Part shown: positions 11,700 through 22,044 of the stretch, piece after piece
Numbering within the stretch: the first letter of the stretch is position 1
Layout: each line of letters begins with the position of its first letter
From: Hyaloperonospora brassicae
Lineage: Eukaryota; Oomycota; Peronosporomycetes; Peronosporales; Peronosporaceae
Direction: 5' to 3'
Assembly: GCA_947650285.1 (NCBI GenBank)
Contig: CANTFL010000086.1
Coordinates: 1,426,001-1,490,000 of the forward strand
DNA length: 64,000 nt
Notes under the pieces: generated by a model
Databases searched by the model: none
What the model was told of the DNA's origin: nothing
Seen by the model: the letters and a program-made list of their open reading frames with translations, nothing else
Program-made: the position numbers and the translations under genes

Positions 11700-14600
11700 A
11701 TGGCGGCCTTCTCCCCCGAACAGCTCGAGGCGTGTCTGCTGCAGCTCACGCACCCCGACACGGAGCAGATCAAACAGGCCGAGGCGGTGCTCAAGACGTA
11801 CACGAAGCAGCTCGCGTCCGTCGGCGGTCTGCTCACCCAGCTCCAGCTCTCGGCCAAGCCCGAGGTGCGCCAACTGGCCGCCCTCATGCTGCGCAAGAAG
11901 GTCTTCAAGCACTGGCCCAAGCTGGACGCGGCCGCGCAGGCGCAGGCCAAGCAGGTGCTGCTCAGCCGCGCGGCCGATGATCCCGTGCACGTCGTGCGGT
12001 CGACGGTCGCTACGCTCGTCGCCGCGCTGGCCCTGCACGAGGTTCCTGCGGGCAAGTGGCCCGAGCTCATGGTGTTCATCAGCACGTGTGCCAACAGCGC
12101 CAACGTGGACCAGCGCGAGATGGGCATGAAGCTGCTGCAGCTGCTGGGAGAAGGCATGGGCACGTCGCTCCAGCCGCACTTTCACGACCTCAAGCAGCTG
12201 TACGCCACAGCGCTGCAAGACTCGGAGAACCTCAAGGTCCGTGTGGGCGCCATGCGCGCTGCCTGCAGCCTCGTGGACTTTCTAGAAGAAGCCGACCTCC
12301 GTGACTTTCGGGACCTCGTGCCGCTCATGATCACGGTCTTGCAGCAGTGCGTGTCCAGTGGGGCCGAGGCCGAAGCCGTCGAGTTCATGGACGTGTTCTC
12401 GGAGATTGCGTCGCACCCGTTTCCGATTCTGGATCAGGCGTTCCCGCAGTTCATTGAGCTGTTGCTGCAGATCATCTTGGCAGAGCAGCTGGAAGTGAGC
12501 ACCCGTGCGTCCGCTAGTTACGCTATCGGGGAGTTCATCAAGAAGAAACCAAAGACCATTGGCAAGAAGAACCTGGTGTCCAAGATCTTCACCACCATGC
12601 TCGACATTGTGGCTGCCGACGAGGCTGTGTCTTGCGGTTTGATTTCCAACCTGCTGGCGCGTGAAAACAAGGCCGACGGCGAGGATGACGATGAGGATGA
12701 CGAGTCCCCTGGACACCTGGCTCAGCAAACGCTGGATTCGCTGGCACTGAGTGTGCCTGCAAAGTACCTGAACCCTGTGGTGTTTGGCATTTGCAACGAG
12801 TGCATCACGTCGCAAGACGCTCGCAAGCGCAAGGCTGGTGTGCTGGCCCTGGGCATTATGTCCGAGGGCTGTTGCGAATTCATGTGCCAGAACTTGAACG
12901 AGTTGCTGCCCGCTGTGTACCGCGTCGCACAAGATGTGGACCAGCACGTTCGTGAGGCTTCGTGTTTTGCCCTTGGTCAGTTTGCCGAGTTCCTGCAGCC
13001 GACGATTACCGACCACTACACGGACATCCTGCCGATCGGTCTGACTTTGCTCGACAATGCGTCCAAGGTGATCAAAGCAACGGCTCTTTACGTGCTTGAT
13101 GAGATCACACAGAGCATGGAGAGCGAGCAGGTGTTGCCGTATCTGGAAACGCTGATGACCAAGCTGGTGGATGTGCTCCGCACGGGCTCGCCCCAGCTGC
13201 AGAAAATGGCGCTCGATGCCGTCGGATCGATTGCCATTGGTGCCAAGGATGCGTTCTTGCCGTATTTTCCGTCGGTGGCTGAACTGATCCAGCCGTTTTG
13301 GGGTATCACGGACCCGAAGTTCTTCTTCCTGCGCGGCGCTGCCATTGAGTGTCTAGGCTACCTCGCCACTGCTCTGGGCAAGGAGCCGTTCCGCCCGTAC
13401 TTTGCACCTTCGATGCCGTTTGTGTTCTCGTCAATCGAGCTCGACGACTCGGAGCTGAAAGAGCAGGCGTTCGTGTACTTTATCAACGTCTCGAGCATTT
13501 TCAAGGAAGAGTTTGCGCCGTTCCTGGATCAGGCAGCTACTCACGTCTTGCAGGCCATTGTGAGCGATGAAGGTCTGCGTGTGATGGACGACGATGATGA
13601 TGTGTTGGAAGGACTGAACTCGGATGATGAAGCGGAAACCGACGATAACGTGCTGCGCCATATCAGCATCCGCACGGACGCCCTGAACTCCAAGGTTCGC
13701 GCTGTTGCGGCTGTAGAGGAGCTTGCGCTCAACTGCGGTGGCCCTGTGTTCGAGCCGTATATCCCAAAGTTCCTCGAGGCACTTGCTCCACTTACGGAGT
13801 ACATCCACGAGGACGTTCGTGGTGCAGTGGCCGAAGCTCTGGCTGCGCTTGTCATCTGCTCGTTCGAGGCATCGCACGCCTCGAGCGGCGACGTGCAGAT
13901 TTGGACGAAGGGTGACTTCAACAAGAATATCTTGACGCCCAACAACGCTGTGATCGCGTCTGCCGTGATGAAGAGTCTCGTAGAAGAGCTGCTCGAAGAC
14001 CCTGAGGCGGTTGTGGTCGTGAAAGCGTTCAATGCTGTGAAGGCCATGAGCGCCAGAGTCGGCCCCGTCGTGACCATGGACCACATGAACGAGCTCATGC
14101 GTATCACGAAGACGGTGCTTTCCCACGAGCACGTCTGCCAGACGACCCACGAAGAAGACGAGGACGACGACGAAGAAGAAGAGGGAGGCTCTGTACTGGA
14201 GAGCGCGTCCGAGTTGATTGGCGTGCTGGCCAAGTGCTACGGTGAGCACTTCCTGGCCACCTTCCAGGAGCTGTTTCCAGCTCTCATGTCGTTTGCCACT
14301 GGTCTCCGCGCTGCGCGTGACCGTGCGGCTGCTGTGGGCTGCTTTGCTGAGGTGCTCCGCGAGCTAGGTCCCGGCGGTCTGGGGTTTGTCGAGACGGTCT
14401 TTCCAGTGGTCCTGCAAGGCCTTGCGTCGGACAACTACGTGCTGAAGGCGAACAGTGCTTTTTGCATGGGTGTCCTCGCGGAGATCAGTGGCGACAAGCT
14501 CGCGAGTGCGTACGAGCAGATGCTTCAGGCCTTGCGGCCGCTGTTCGAGACTGCCGACAACGATGAAGTGGTGGTTGACAATGCGTGCGCTGCAGTGGCT

Positions 14601-14945
14601 CGCATGATCATTGCTGGTGGGGCCAGCGTGCCTCTGGAAGCCGTACTTCCCGTGTTCTTGAGCGCTTTGCCGCTGAAAGCTGACATGGACGAGAGTCCCG
14701 TGTGTTTCCAGTGCCTGAACGGCCTCGTGAGCTCGCAGAACCCCGTGGTGCTCAATTTGATGCCGCAGGTGCTCGACGTGTACGCCAAGGCCTTGTCGCC
14801 CACGTCGATTGTCGAGGAGGAGACACAGACGGAAGTCAAAGGGTGTGTGCGTGGTCTGCTGCAAGCGTACGAGGCTCAGCTGAAGGAGATTGTCGCGCAG
14901 ATGAGCCCCGACGCGCAGAGTGCGCTCGGCTCGGCCCTCCACTGA
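11700..14945 (+). CDS. IPO4: Importin-4 / Kap123-type karyopherin beta
   Basis: A single intronless frame of 1,081 residues, the length known for importin-4. It carries cargo, classically histones and ribosomal proteins, through nuclear pores under RanGTP control. An importin-beta N-terminal domain comes first (about residues 5-95, with QLAALMLRKKVFKHW). HEAT repeats run throughout, and there are acidic loops near residues 326-336, 630-646 and 818-830; acidic stretches are typical of basic-cargo karyopherins. The start at 11700 (MAAFSPEQLEACL) matches where family members begin, although the frame is open back to 11331. An initiator lies at 11620. Importin-5 is a close alternative, but length and overall pattern favour the IPO4/Kap123 group. 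Confidence 0.92.
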   Translation: MAAFSPEQLEACLLQLTHPDTEQIKQAEAVLKTYTKQLASVGGLLTQLQLSAKPEVRQLAALMLRKKVFKHWPKLDAAAQAQAKQVLLSRAADDPVHVVRSTVATLVAALALHEVPAGKWPELMVFISTCANSANVDQREMGMKLLQLLGEGMGTSLQPHFHDLKQLYATALQDSENLKVRVGAMRAACSLVDFLEEADLRDFRDLVPLMITVLQQCVSSGAEAEAVEFMDVFSEIASHPFPILDQAFPQFIELLLQIILAEQLEVSTRASASYAIGEFIKKKPKTIGKKNLVSKIFTTMLDIVAADEAVSCGLISNLLARENKADGEDDDEDDESPGHLAQQTLDSLALSVPAKYLNPVVFGICNECITSQDARKRKAGVLALGIMSEGCCEFMCQNLNELLPAVYRVAQDVDQHVREASCFALGQFAEFLQPTITDHYTDILPIGLTLLDNASKVIKATALYVLDEITQSMESEQVLPYLETLMTKLVDVLRTGSPQLQKMALDAVGSIAIGAKDAFLPYFPSVAELIQPFWGITDPKFFFLRGAAIECLGYLATALGKEPFRPYFAPSMPFVFSSIELDDSELKEQAFVYFINVSSIFKEEFAPFLDQAATHVLQAIVSDEGLRVMDDDDDVLEGLNSDDEAETDDNVLRHISIRTDALNSKVRAVAAVEELALNCGGPVFEPYIPKFLEALAPLTEYIHEDVRGAVAEALAALVICSFEASHASSGDVQIWTKGDFNKNILTPNNAVIASAVMKSLVEELLEDPEAVVVVKAFNAVKAMSARVGPVVTMDHMNELMRITKTVLSHEHVCQTTHEEDEDDDEEEEGGSVLESASELIGVLAKCYGEHFLATFQELFPALMSFATGLRAARDRAAAVGCFAEVLRELGPGGLGFVETVFPVVLQGLASDNYVLKANSAFCMGVLAEISGDKLASAYEQMLQALRPLFETADNDEVVVDNACAAVARMIIAGGASVPLEAVLPVFLSALPLKADMDESPVCFQCLNGLVSSQNPVVLNLMPQVLDVYAKALSPTSIVEEETQTEVKGCVRGLLQAYEAQLKEIVAQMSPDAQSALGSALH

Positions 14946-15895
14946 GTCGAGATGCTTTGTTGAGGTAGTCCATTTTTGATCCGTGGTGAGTAGCAGGTTG
15001 GGAAATATGTATAGAGCTTTCCATCTCCATCATGCATGCTTTGCAAAGACGAGGTTAAGCCACTCGCTTTACTGACTCGTGGTCCTGGCTTTTCTTTGTT
15101 CTACTCTGACATCTACATCGAGGTCACCCGCCCCACTTCTGTACGTGACAACGACGTCCGCCCATCAACTTCGGCTCTTCTCTGCACCACCGCCGTCCGC
15201 ATTGAAGCAGCGCCGTCCATCGACTGAAGCCACGACGCGACGACGCACTTTGCCTCGACCCGCCTCGTCTGATCGTCGGGGTGTCAAGCGCGACACGCTG
15301 CGTACCACACTGTGTCTCCACATGGGACACGAGAAGCCATAACGGTGGAAAAACGCTTGCGCGTATCCAGCCGCAGTGAATGAATCAGAAAGCGGCACCG
15401 TCACGTTACACTGGCGGTGGAACGACCCACTTGACCTGCGGGCGCTGACCACCCGAGCGCACTGAGACTGTGGGACACGTCTGGCTACCGACGCAATGGT
15501 CAGCACCGAAACCAATTGATCGCGCGCCACGGCGGACGCGAGTGGACGGGCCACCGTCGAGACTGGACGGAGGATCTCCTGCTGGCCACCGTTTCGCCAC
15601 CTCCAAATGCCACAGTCTCCTCAGGCGATGTGGGTCCGCGCTGCAGGTGGTGCGTTTCGTGGCGCCTCGGCATCCCATGAGCGCGTTCAGGTCCAGCACC
15701 GACGATCGCTTTTCTCACTCGGACGTGGAAAAGTGGTGCGCTGCAGCGGATCTGTGAGCTCGACGTCGGGTGAAGGCATTCCCACTTTTGCTCGGAGCAG
15801 CGCACCTCCAGCAGCAGCAACAACAGCAACTGCAACAACTACAGCAGCACTGACCTCTTCGCACGACCGCTCGTCGCCTCACTCTCTTCGCACGG

Positions 15896-18505
15896 ATGAA
15901 GATCGTGCGCTTGTTTCAAGCAGTCGGGACAGCGGCCGCCGTCGCTGCGGCAGACACGAACCTGTCGCTCGCCGACAGCACGGAACAAGTGGGCACTGTC
16001 CATGCGCTTCAGGAACGACTCGAAGGCAGCACTATCACCAGCAGCACCACCACCAGCAGCAGCAGCAGCAGCAGCATCAGCAACAAGTACCGCGCCCCGT
16101 TCTCGACCGACGCACCGTCCGACATCTTCCAGCGCCGCGACACACTCTCCGACTTGGCGCCGATCGCCAACGTGGCGGCCGAGTTGCTCACGCGACCGCT
16201 GCCGACCAACAAGTGGTGGGGGAACCTCATCCACACGACGGCGCAGGACGCGGACACGGTGGCAACGCCGGCCTGGGCGAACCCGTACGCGCTCAAGCTG
16301 CCCAAGAAAGCCCCGTTCGGCCTCCAGGCGTGCTACCCGTACTCGTACCGCAGTATGGCCAACGAGGTCAACGGCGTCGTCAAGTACTACCTGCACGCCT
16401 TCCACAACGACCTCACGCTGTCCGCGACGGAGTTCGCGTCGACCGAACCCGACTACGAGATCTACGCGTTCAGTGACGAGGGCGTCCGTGTGCGCACTTG
16501 CGTCGCATCGGGCGGCGATAGCTGCATGGACTCGGCGCTTGTCAACGGAATGGCGTTCGTCTCGGCCACGTACGCCGGTCTCACGGCGGCAATCCACTCG
16601 GAGTACGCCATGACGCTCACGGACAGCTCCACGCCCGGCAAGTACGTCCTCCAGCTGCCCAACAAGCAGACGTGGGTGGTCTACTCGAGCGACACGAGCG
16701 CGTCCTTCTCGATCGACAGCACGGGCTCGGCCTTCGCGGCCAGTGCGGCCTACACGGGTACGCTCCGCGTGGCGGTTCTTCCCGAGGGCGGCGACCACAG
16801 CGTCTACGACGACTACGTGTCCTGCGTCGTGCGTGGCGGCAGCTTCGTCATGGAGTCGCGCACGGCGTACTCGTTCCAGTGGGAGACAGAGGGCACGGGC
16901 TGCGACCGCACGGGGCTGCTCCACTTTGCGCTGCCGCACCAGGTCGAAGTCATGGCCGACGCCCGCACGTCCCAGTCGAGCGGCGCCATTGTGCTGCACT
17001 CGACGACGCGCGGCCAGATGGTCGGCCAAGTGACCACGTCGTCGAGCTGGACGTTGACCGAGGACGAAGCGGCCGACGAAGTGGACTTTTACCCGCGCCA
17101 CAAGCCGTCACCGGACGTGGTCGCCCAGATCGATCTCCTGTTGACGCTGCAGCGCGACATCGACAGCCACTGGAGCCTCCACACGGGCAGCTGGTACTTT
17201 GACGGCAAAGCGTATCAAAAGTACGCGTCGCTCTGCTTGATGGCCGCCGACAGCGCCGTCGTGGGCGAAGACACGGCGTTGCTGAGCACTTGTCTCGCCA
17301 AGCTCGAGAAACTGCTCGAGCCGTTCTTGGACAACAAACTCGGCTCGCCGCTTGTCTACGAGACGGCGTACAAGGGCATCGTCACCAGTCAGGTCTTCAC
17401 GGCCCGCGACGTCAACGTCGAGTTCGGCAACGGCATCTACAACGACCACCACTACCATTACGGCTACTGGGTCACGGCGTCGGCCATCCTGAAGAAGCTG
17501 GACCCGTCCTGGTCGGGCATGGCGCGACTCGAGACGATGGTCTGGACGATGCTGCGCGACGTGGCCAACCCGAGCGAAGACGACGCGTACTTCCCGACGT
17601 TCCGCCACTTTTCGTGGTTCCGCGGCCACTCGTACTCGCACGGCGTGACCCCCATGGCCGACGGCAAAGACGAGGAGAGCACCTCGGAGGACGTCAACTT
17701 CAGCTACGGCATGATGCTCTGGGGCAAAGTGACGGCGAACAAGGCCGTGGAAGACTTGGGCAGTCTCATGCTGCGCCTGAACGCGCGCGCCGTGCGCACG
17801 TACTTCCTCATGACGTCGGACAATACGATCCACCCGCCGCAGTTCGTGCCCAACCACGTCACGGGCATCTTCTTCGACAACAAGGCGGACTACGCGACGT
17901 GGTTCAGCGCCGAGAAGTACTGTATCCACGGCATCCAGATGATCCCCGTGTCGCCCATCAACGGTCTCGTGCGGACGAAGGCGTTTGTCCAGGAGGAATG
18001 GGACGACGTGCTGTCCAAGGAGGCCATCGTCACGAGCGGCGACACGTCCAACGCCTGGCTGTCCCTCCTGCTCGTGAACGAGGCGGTCATCGACCAAGCC
18101 GACGCACTAGCAAAGCTCGCAACTGTTGCGATGGACGACGGGCTCTCTCGCTCGTGGGCTCTGTACAATGCAGCCTCGCGCGGTGGACCGAGCGCGAGCG
18201 ATAGCACCAGCACAGTCGCCACCATTGAGGCATCTGGGTCCAGCTCGGCCGACGCGATGGACGCGTCCGTGGCAGCCACCGCGACCCCGACCGTCGATCA
18301 GGAAGATGCTGAAGGTGCTAAGATCGTCACGGCCGCCGCACCAACGCCCGCACCTGAGATACCATCAACGCCTGCGACTCCGACGGTGGAGACGAACGTT
18401 CCGGACGCCACGTCTCTGTCAACGCCTGCAACTCCGACCGTCTCGTCGTGCAAGCGGAGTGGCAAGCGGAAGACCGCACCTGCGACTGCCACTCCGTCCT
18501 CCTGA
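15896..18505 (+). CDS. Secreted endo-1,3-beta-glucanase, GH81 family (copy A)
   Basis: A single exon of 869 residues. The N-terminus (MKIVRLFQAVGTAAAVAAADT) looks like a signal peptide and is followed by a poly-Ser/Thr linker (about residues 48-62). The GH81 body begins with the family hallmark RPLPTNKWWGNLI. The acid-donor motif IYNDHHYHYGYW places Asp at residue 517, and the base motif ESTSEDVNFSYG places Glu at 594 and 598, matching the known GH81 catalytic arrangement. The C-terminal about 115 residues are a Ala/Ser/Thr/Pro linker with two STPATPTV units and a basic tail, probably disordered and O-glycosylated. The enzyme would cleave beta-1,3-glucan, the main wall polymer of oomycetes, either in remodelling or on a host or competitor. 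It differs from copy B at four residues. It is convergent with phosphatase A. Confidence 0.95.
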   Translation: MKIVRLFQAVGTAAAVAAADTNLSLADSTEQVGTVHALQERLEGSTITSSTTTSSSSSSSISNKYRAPFSTDAPSDIFQRRDTLSDLAPIANVAAELLTRPLPTNKWWGNLIHTTAQDADTVATPAWANPYALKLPKKAPFGLQACYPYSYRSMANEVNGVVKYYLHAFHNDLTLSATEFASTEPDYEIYAFSDEGVRVRTCVASGGDSCMDSALVNGMAFVSATYAGLTAAIHSEYAMTLTDSSTPGKYVLQLPNKQTWVVYSSDTSASFSIDSTGSAFAASAAYTGTLRVAVLPEGGDHSVYDDYVSCVVRGGSFVMESRTAYSFQWETEGTGCDRTGLLHFALPHQVEVMADARTSQSSGAIVLHSTTRGQMVGQVTTSSSWTLTEDEAADEVDFYPRHKPSPDVVAQIDLLLTLQRDIDSHWSLHTGSWYFDGKAYQKYASLCLMAADSAVVGEDTALLSTCLAKLEKLLEPFLDNKLGSPLVYETAYKGIVTSQVFTARDVNVEFGNGIYNDHHYHYGYWVTASAILKKLDPSWSGMARLETMVWTMLRDVANPSEDDAYFPTFRHFSWFRGHSYSHGVTPMADGKDEESTSEDVNFSYGMMLWGKVTANKAVEDLGSLMLRLNARAVRTYFLMTSDNTIHPPQFVPNHVTGIFFDNKADYATWFSAEKYCIHGIQMIPVSPINGLVRTKAFVQEEWDDVLSKEAIVTSGDTSNAWLSLLLVNEAVIDQADALAKLATVAMDDGLSRSWALYNAASRGGPSASDSTSTVATIEASGSSSADAMDASVAATATPTVDQEDAEGAKIVTAAAPTPAPEIPSTPATPTVETNVPDATSLSTPATPTVSSCKRSGKRKTAPATATPSS

Positions 18506-18827
18506 GAGGGCATAGTGCACCACTTGCAACCTCATCCTTCTCGAGTCGTCGACGCTGTCGACTCTGTACCAACGAACCCCTCGCTGCCAGACATTGGCAG
18601 CTTCCTGCACGTCCAGCGACACCCGCGCAGAGAACTGCGCTTGATCTTGAACACGCGGAGACGCCTCAACTATCCACACACAAATACATGTATATTGAAC
18701 CGCCACTGTCGGCGTTCATCATGGTCGAAGCTGTCCTCAGAGGTCCATTCCGCTCACTAACCACCGTCACGTTTTCGCAGCGCGTCAGCCAAACAGGTGC
18801 AGGAGCTGCACCCACTCACCTGGGAAC
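18506..18827. other. Convergent 3' gap between GH81 and phosphatase (mirrored at 23667-23988)
   Basis: A stretch of 322 bp separates the GH81 stop from the phosphatase stop. I see no gene here; it is presumably the two 3' UTRs. Confidence 0.6.
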
Positions 18828-20449
18828 TCATATCATGGTGTACCCGCGGCGGCGTGCAGTATAGACCTTGACAGCCGTGACTGCTAGCCCCATCATCACG
18901 ACAATACCGATCGCAGTCAGCACGGCAGAGCCTGTGAAGCCGTGACCGCTCTTGACAGCAGGCTCCTGAGCGAGTGTTGGCTTGCCTGGACGCACGGCCG
19001 GCTCTTGATAGTTGCAAATGCTCTCCCACGTACCGGTCTTGGCGATGTGGCTTGCAATGATGTCTTTGAACTCTTGCAACGGACAGTCTGCAACGGAGCA
19101 TTTCGTGAGCTTGACTTGCTCGCGCTTAGTGTACGGCGACCACATGTACGACCGCACGAAATAGGTCTCGTTCGCCTCCGGCTGCTGTTGCGTCTCTTTG
19201 GCGGTGGGTTGACGTGCGCGCAGCTCAAAGAACATGGACGTTCCTGGATGGAGAGCCGTCACATTGAGAGCTCGGGGCAGTCCCTCGAAGTGGAACTCCC
19301 AGCCCAGCATCATGCCCAGACCGTGCAGTAGTTCACGATGGCCATGGTACGAAAAGTAACGGTATGCCGACTTCGATGGTGCCGTCGGCACAGCTCCACC
19401 TTCCAGTGTGTTGAGCAGCAACTCGGCAAACCCACCCACCCAGTACGTGACTTTGCGGTCCGTCGAGTAGTACCGCTCCATGAGGTTCGTGAAGGCCAGT
19501 TGCTCCAGTTTCGCGCGTGCTTCGACCGTCATTCCTTCCGTAAGCGGCAGCCCCTCGTCGCGATCGAAGGCAAACATGTCGACCAGGTCCTTGACGCCCA
19601 GCACAACGTCTTCGCCGCCCGGTACATTGGGAATGTCCTCAACTGCCACCCCACACACTCGGCCCAGCTGCTGAAGCACGTCACGGTACTGGTCAAAGAG
19701 CTCCGGAGCTCGCGTTCGAGCATACACTGCCAGGTCCGCCTCTTGTGTGGCCTTGCACGGTCCCTTTGGAGCCGCAAACGCGTGTTCGTTCTCCACCAGT
19801 TGCATCGTAACGGGCACAGGTTGACGCGGGAAGCCGAGCGGACCTGTGCCGTCTGGATAGAGGCCGTAGCCCAGTGCCGTCGCACTTTGCGAGCAGCGCG
19901 TGGCCGCGTCGGCTCGAAAGTACGTCTCAAAGTGCGCGTGGTGCACGCCATTGAGTGAGCGCGACAGGAACGCCTCGTGGTGCAGTGGCTCGTCGGCCAT
20001 GTACGTGTGGCGAATGTGCTCGCCCGCGGCCTGCAACTGCTTCATGCCGACCTCCGTGAGCTGCGTGAGCGGCACCTCGTAGGCCTCGAGATTGGCCCTG
20101 TTGCGTGGACACGTGGCCTGGACGACGTCGTTGGGCGCGCGGCTGCCGTGGCGAGAGAGCGTCACGAGGCGGCGGAGAGTGCTGCAGCAGTAGCAGAGAC
20201 AGCAGCAGCCAATGGATCAGCGCAACAGGTTGTACGGCAGTAGCAGCAGCAGCAGTAGCAGAGGTATGTTAGTGGTGAAAGTGGTGTGGTGATGTGGCAG
20301 TAGTGGGAGTGGGGGTGGGGTACCCAGCGCAACAGCATCGAATGACTCGCTCCACGTGCGTACCTCGACGTCGACTCGTCAGCTGAGACGGCTGTGGCCG
20401 AGAGCACTGCGAGGGCGGCGGCGGCGGACGTGAGACGGAGGACGCGCAT
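18828..20449 (-). CDS. Membrane-anchored histidine phosphatase family protein (copy A)
   Basis: Two exons, 20449..20364 and 20181..18828, encode 479 residues. Exon 1 supplies a signal peptide (MRVLRLTSAAAALAVLSATAVS). The 182-bp intron contains CTG-rich repeats. Exon 2 opens with the catalytic RHG loop TLSRHGSRAP (His40), the signature of branch-2 histidine acid phosphatases. The usual second catalytic motif, His-Asp, aligns with YHGHRE around residue 308, so the proton-donor Asp appears to be missing. A hydrophobic helix (VLTAIGIVVMMGLAVTAV) near residues 449-467, followed by an RRR-containing tail, predicts a type I membrane anchor with the enzyme domain outside. The predicted protein is identical to copy B. 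The substrate is unknown: lysosomal-type acid phosphatase or phytase-like are possible, and it could be inactive. Confidence 0.85.
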
Positions 20450-20736
20450 TGCGTGGGCAGACGGTTGAGACCTATAGCGACACACGGAAAGGGGCGACGG
20501 GGTGAGGGGCTGAGGCGGAAGGGTCGGGCCCAGCGGTCGTCGAGGAGCTGTTGGCTGCGGATTCGATTGTGAGTCGCTCGTTCGTTCAGCGGCGGAAAGG
20601 ATTTCGAGGATCGGGAGGTCAGATCGGGATCTCGTAGCGCGCTGCACTTGCCTTTGAGCAAAAAGGTGGGCACAAAAAGGCATAAGTGTGCGAGATGGGA
20701 TTGCAAAAGTGGCTACTGCAGCGAGTGTCACATTTA

Positions 20737-21757
20737 GGAAAAGAGAACAAGCGCCACGAGATAAACAAAGATGAATCAACGATTGGTATGAGTAGAGAGA
20801 ATACACCAGTTGTGTAGAGTAAACGACCGAATACGCACATAGCTGGGATCGTTTGTTCACTTGCAATTGATGCCGTTTTCACTTCCTTTCTCGGTCGGTG
20901 TATTCGAAACCTGAACGAATTCTTGTCTCAACAGCCATTTTGCGAGTGGGATATTGTGCGTAGTTGGCGTAGCCATTCAATAAATATATTTGTCTTTCGC
21001 CAGGGCCCATGTACATTCCAGTCTCTTTCGTCACCTTTGTTAGGTCCGACTGTGTATATCGTGTAGCACCCTCTTAACAATGTCGATGATTTTCGATGGA
21101 TAAGAGGGAGCGCCGTGTCAACGTGGTGCTATACATTGTGTGCGGCTTTCCCGAAATCGACTTTAGATTGGATAAATTATGAGTGCTATCGGAGAAGAAT
21201 ACGGTATGATCCGTCATGCAGTTATAATTGACGAGCAAATGCTATATCAAAACTATTGTATGACAACAAGCACACCAAAAACATTAGTAGCTAAGCATCC
21301 AGCTGCTGTTGACTGACAGCGCAATGCGACACACAGTTGCATACAAAGCGTGCGATCATACACGACGCGGGTATTTGCAAAGAATTAGGGGGCTGAACAG
21401 AAAGGATCGATAACGATACCAGCAGTGGCGACAAATTTGCTTACCTTGTTGCCCCTACCTGTGTTCACACAACACAATGACGCTCACGCCGGCGACTTAC
21501 CGTATCCTGTTAAAAGGCCCCAACATGTCAACAAATGACTGACCTTAGACTATTGGAAGACTAAATTTACGTAATCACCCGACACCGCCGATCCGCTATG
21601 GGCTCAGGTATTTCATTTGCTGCGACTTTTGTATGAATATCTACGACAAATAGAATATTATGTTGAAGGATCCTTTGCGCGTGTGTATCGGTCGAATACC
21701 TTACATCAGTGGTGCATTTCCTCCTTCCTCATCCTGCGGGACCTCTCTCTCCTTTTG
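20737..21757. other. Central spacer of the inverted duplication
   Basis: This 1,021-bp single-copy stretch is AT-richer than the arms and has no coding frame I can support. It separates the two divergently transcribed phosphatase copies, whose ATGs lie about 290 bp inside each arm. Any shared upstream regulatory sequence beyond the arms would sit here. Confidence 0.7.
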
Positions 21758-22044
21758 TAAATGTGACACTCGCTGCAGTAGCCACTTTTGCAATCCCATC
21801 TCGCACACTTATGCCTTTTTGTGCCCACCTTTTTGCTCAAAGGCAAGTGCAGCGCGCTACGAGATCCCGATCTGACCTCCCGATCCTCGAAATCCTTTCC
21901 GCCGCTGAACGAACGAGCGACTCACAATCGAATCCGCAGCCAACAGCTCCTCGACGACCGCTGGGCCCGACCCTTCCGCCTCAGCCCCTCACCCCGTCGC
22001 CCCTTTCCGTGTGTCGCTATAGGTCTCAACCGTCTGCCCACGCA

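Larger units (their letters stand above)
15083..20736 (+). repeat. Left arm of a large inverted duplication
   Basis: This segment reappears as reverse complement at 21758-29006. For every matched base up to the LINE insertion the two coordinates sum to 42494, so there is no net indel. Beyond the insertion the sum is 44089. The arm carries GH81 copy A and phosphatase copy A. Homology stops within CACATTTA at the inner end and at TCCTGG at the outer end, 138 bp past the importin-4 stop. Confidence 0.96.

Noticed and set aside
13431..14249. 272-codon minus-strand frame opposite importin-4
   Set aside because: Antisense shadow of a confidently identified gene, with His/Arg/Val-rich composition.
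15839..17101. 420-codon minus-strand frame opposite GH81 (and its mirror 25393-26655)
   Set aside because: GC-rich coding DNA often leaves the antisense frame open. The Arg/Val-rich composition and lack of a domain mark it as a shadow of GH81.
18506..18827. Short frames between GH81 and the phosphatase (for example 18448-18864)
   Set aside because: They overlap the 3' ends of both genes and occur identically in the mirror arm only because the DNA is duplicated. No domain.
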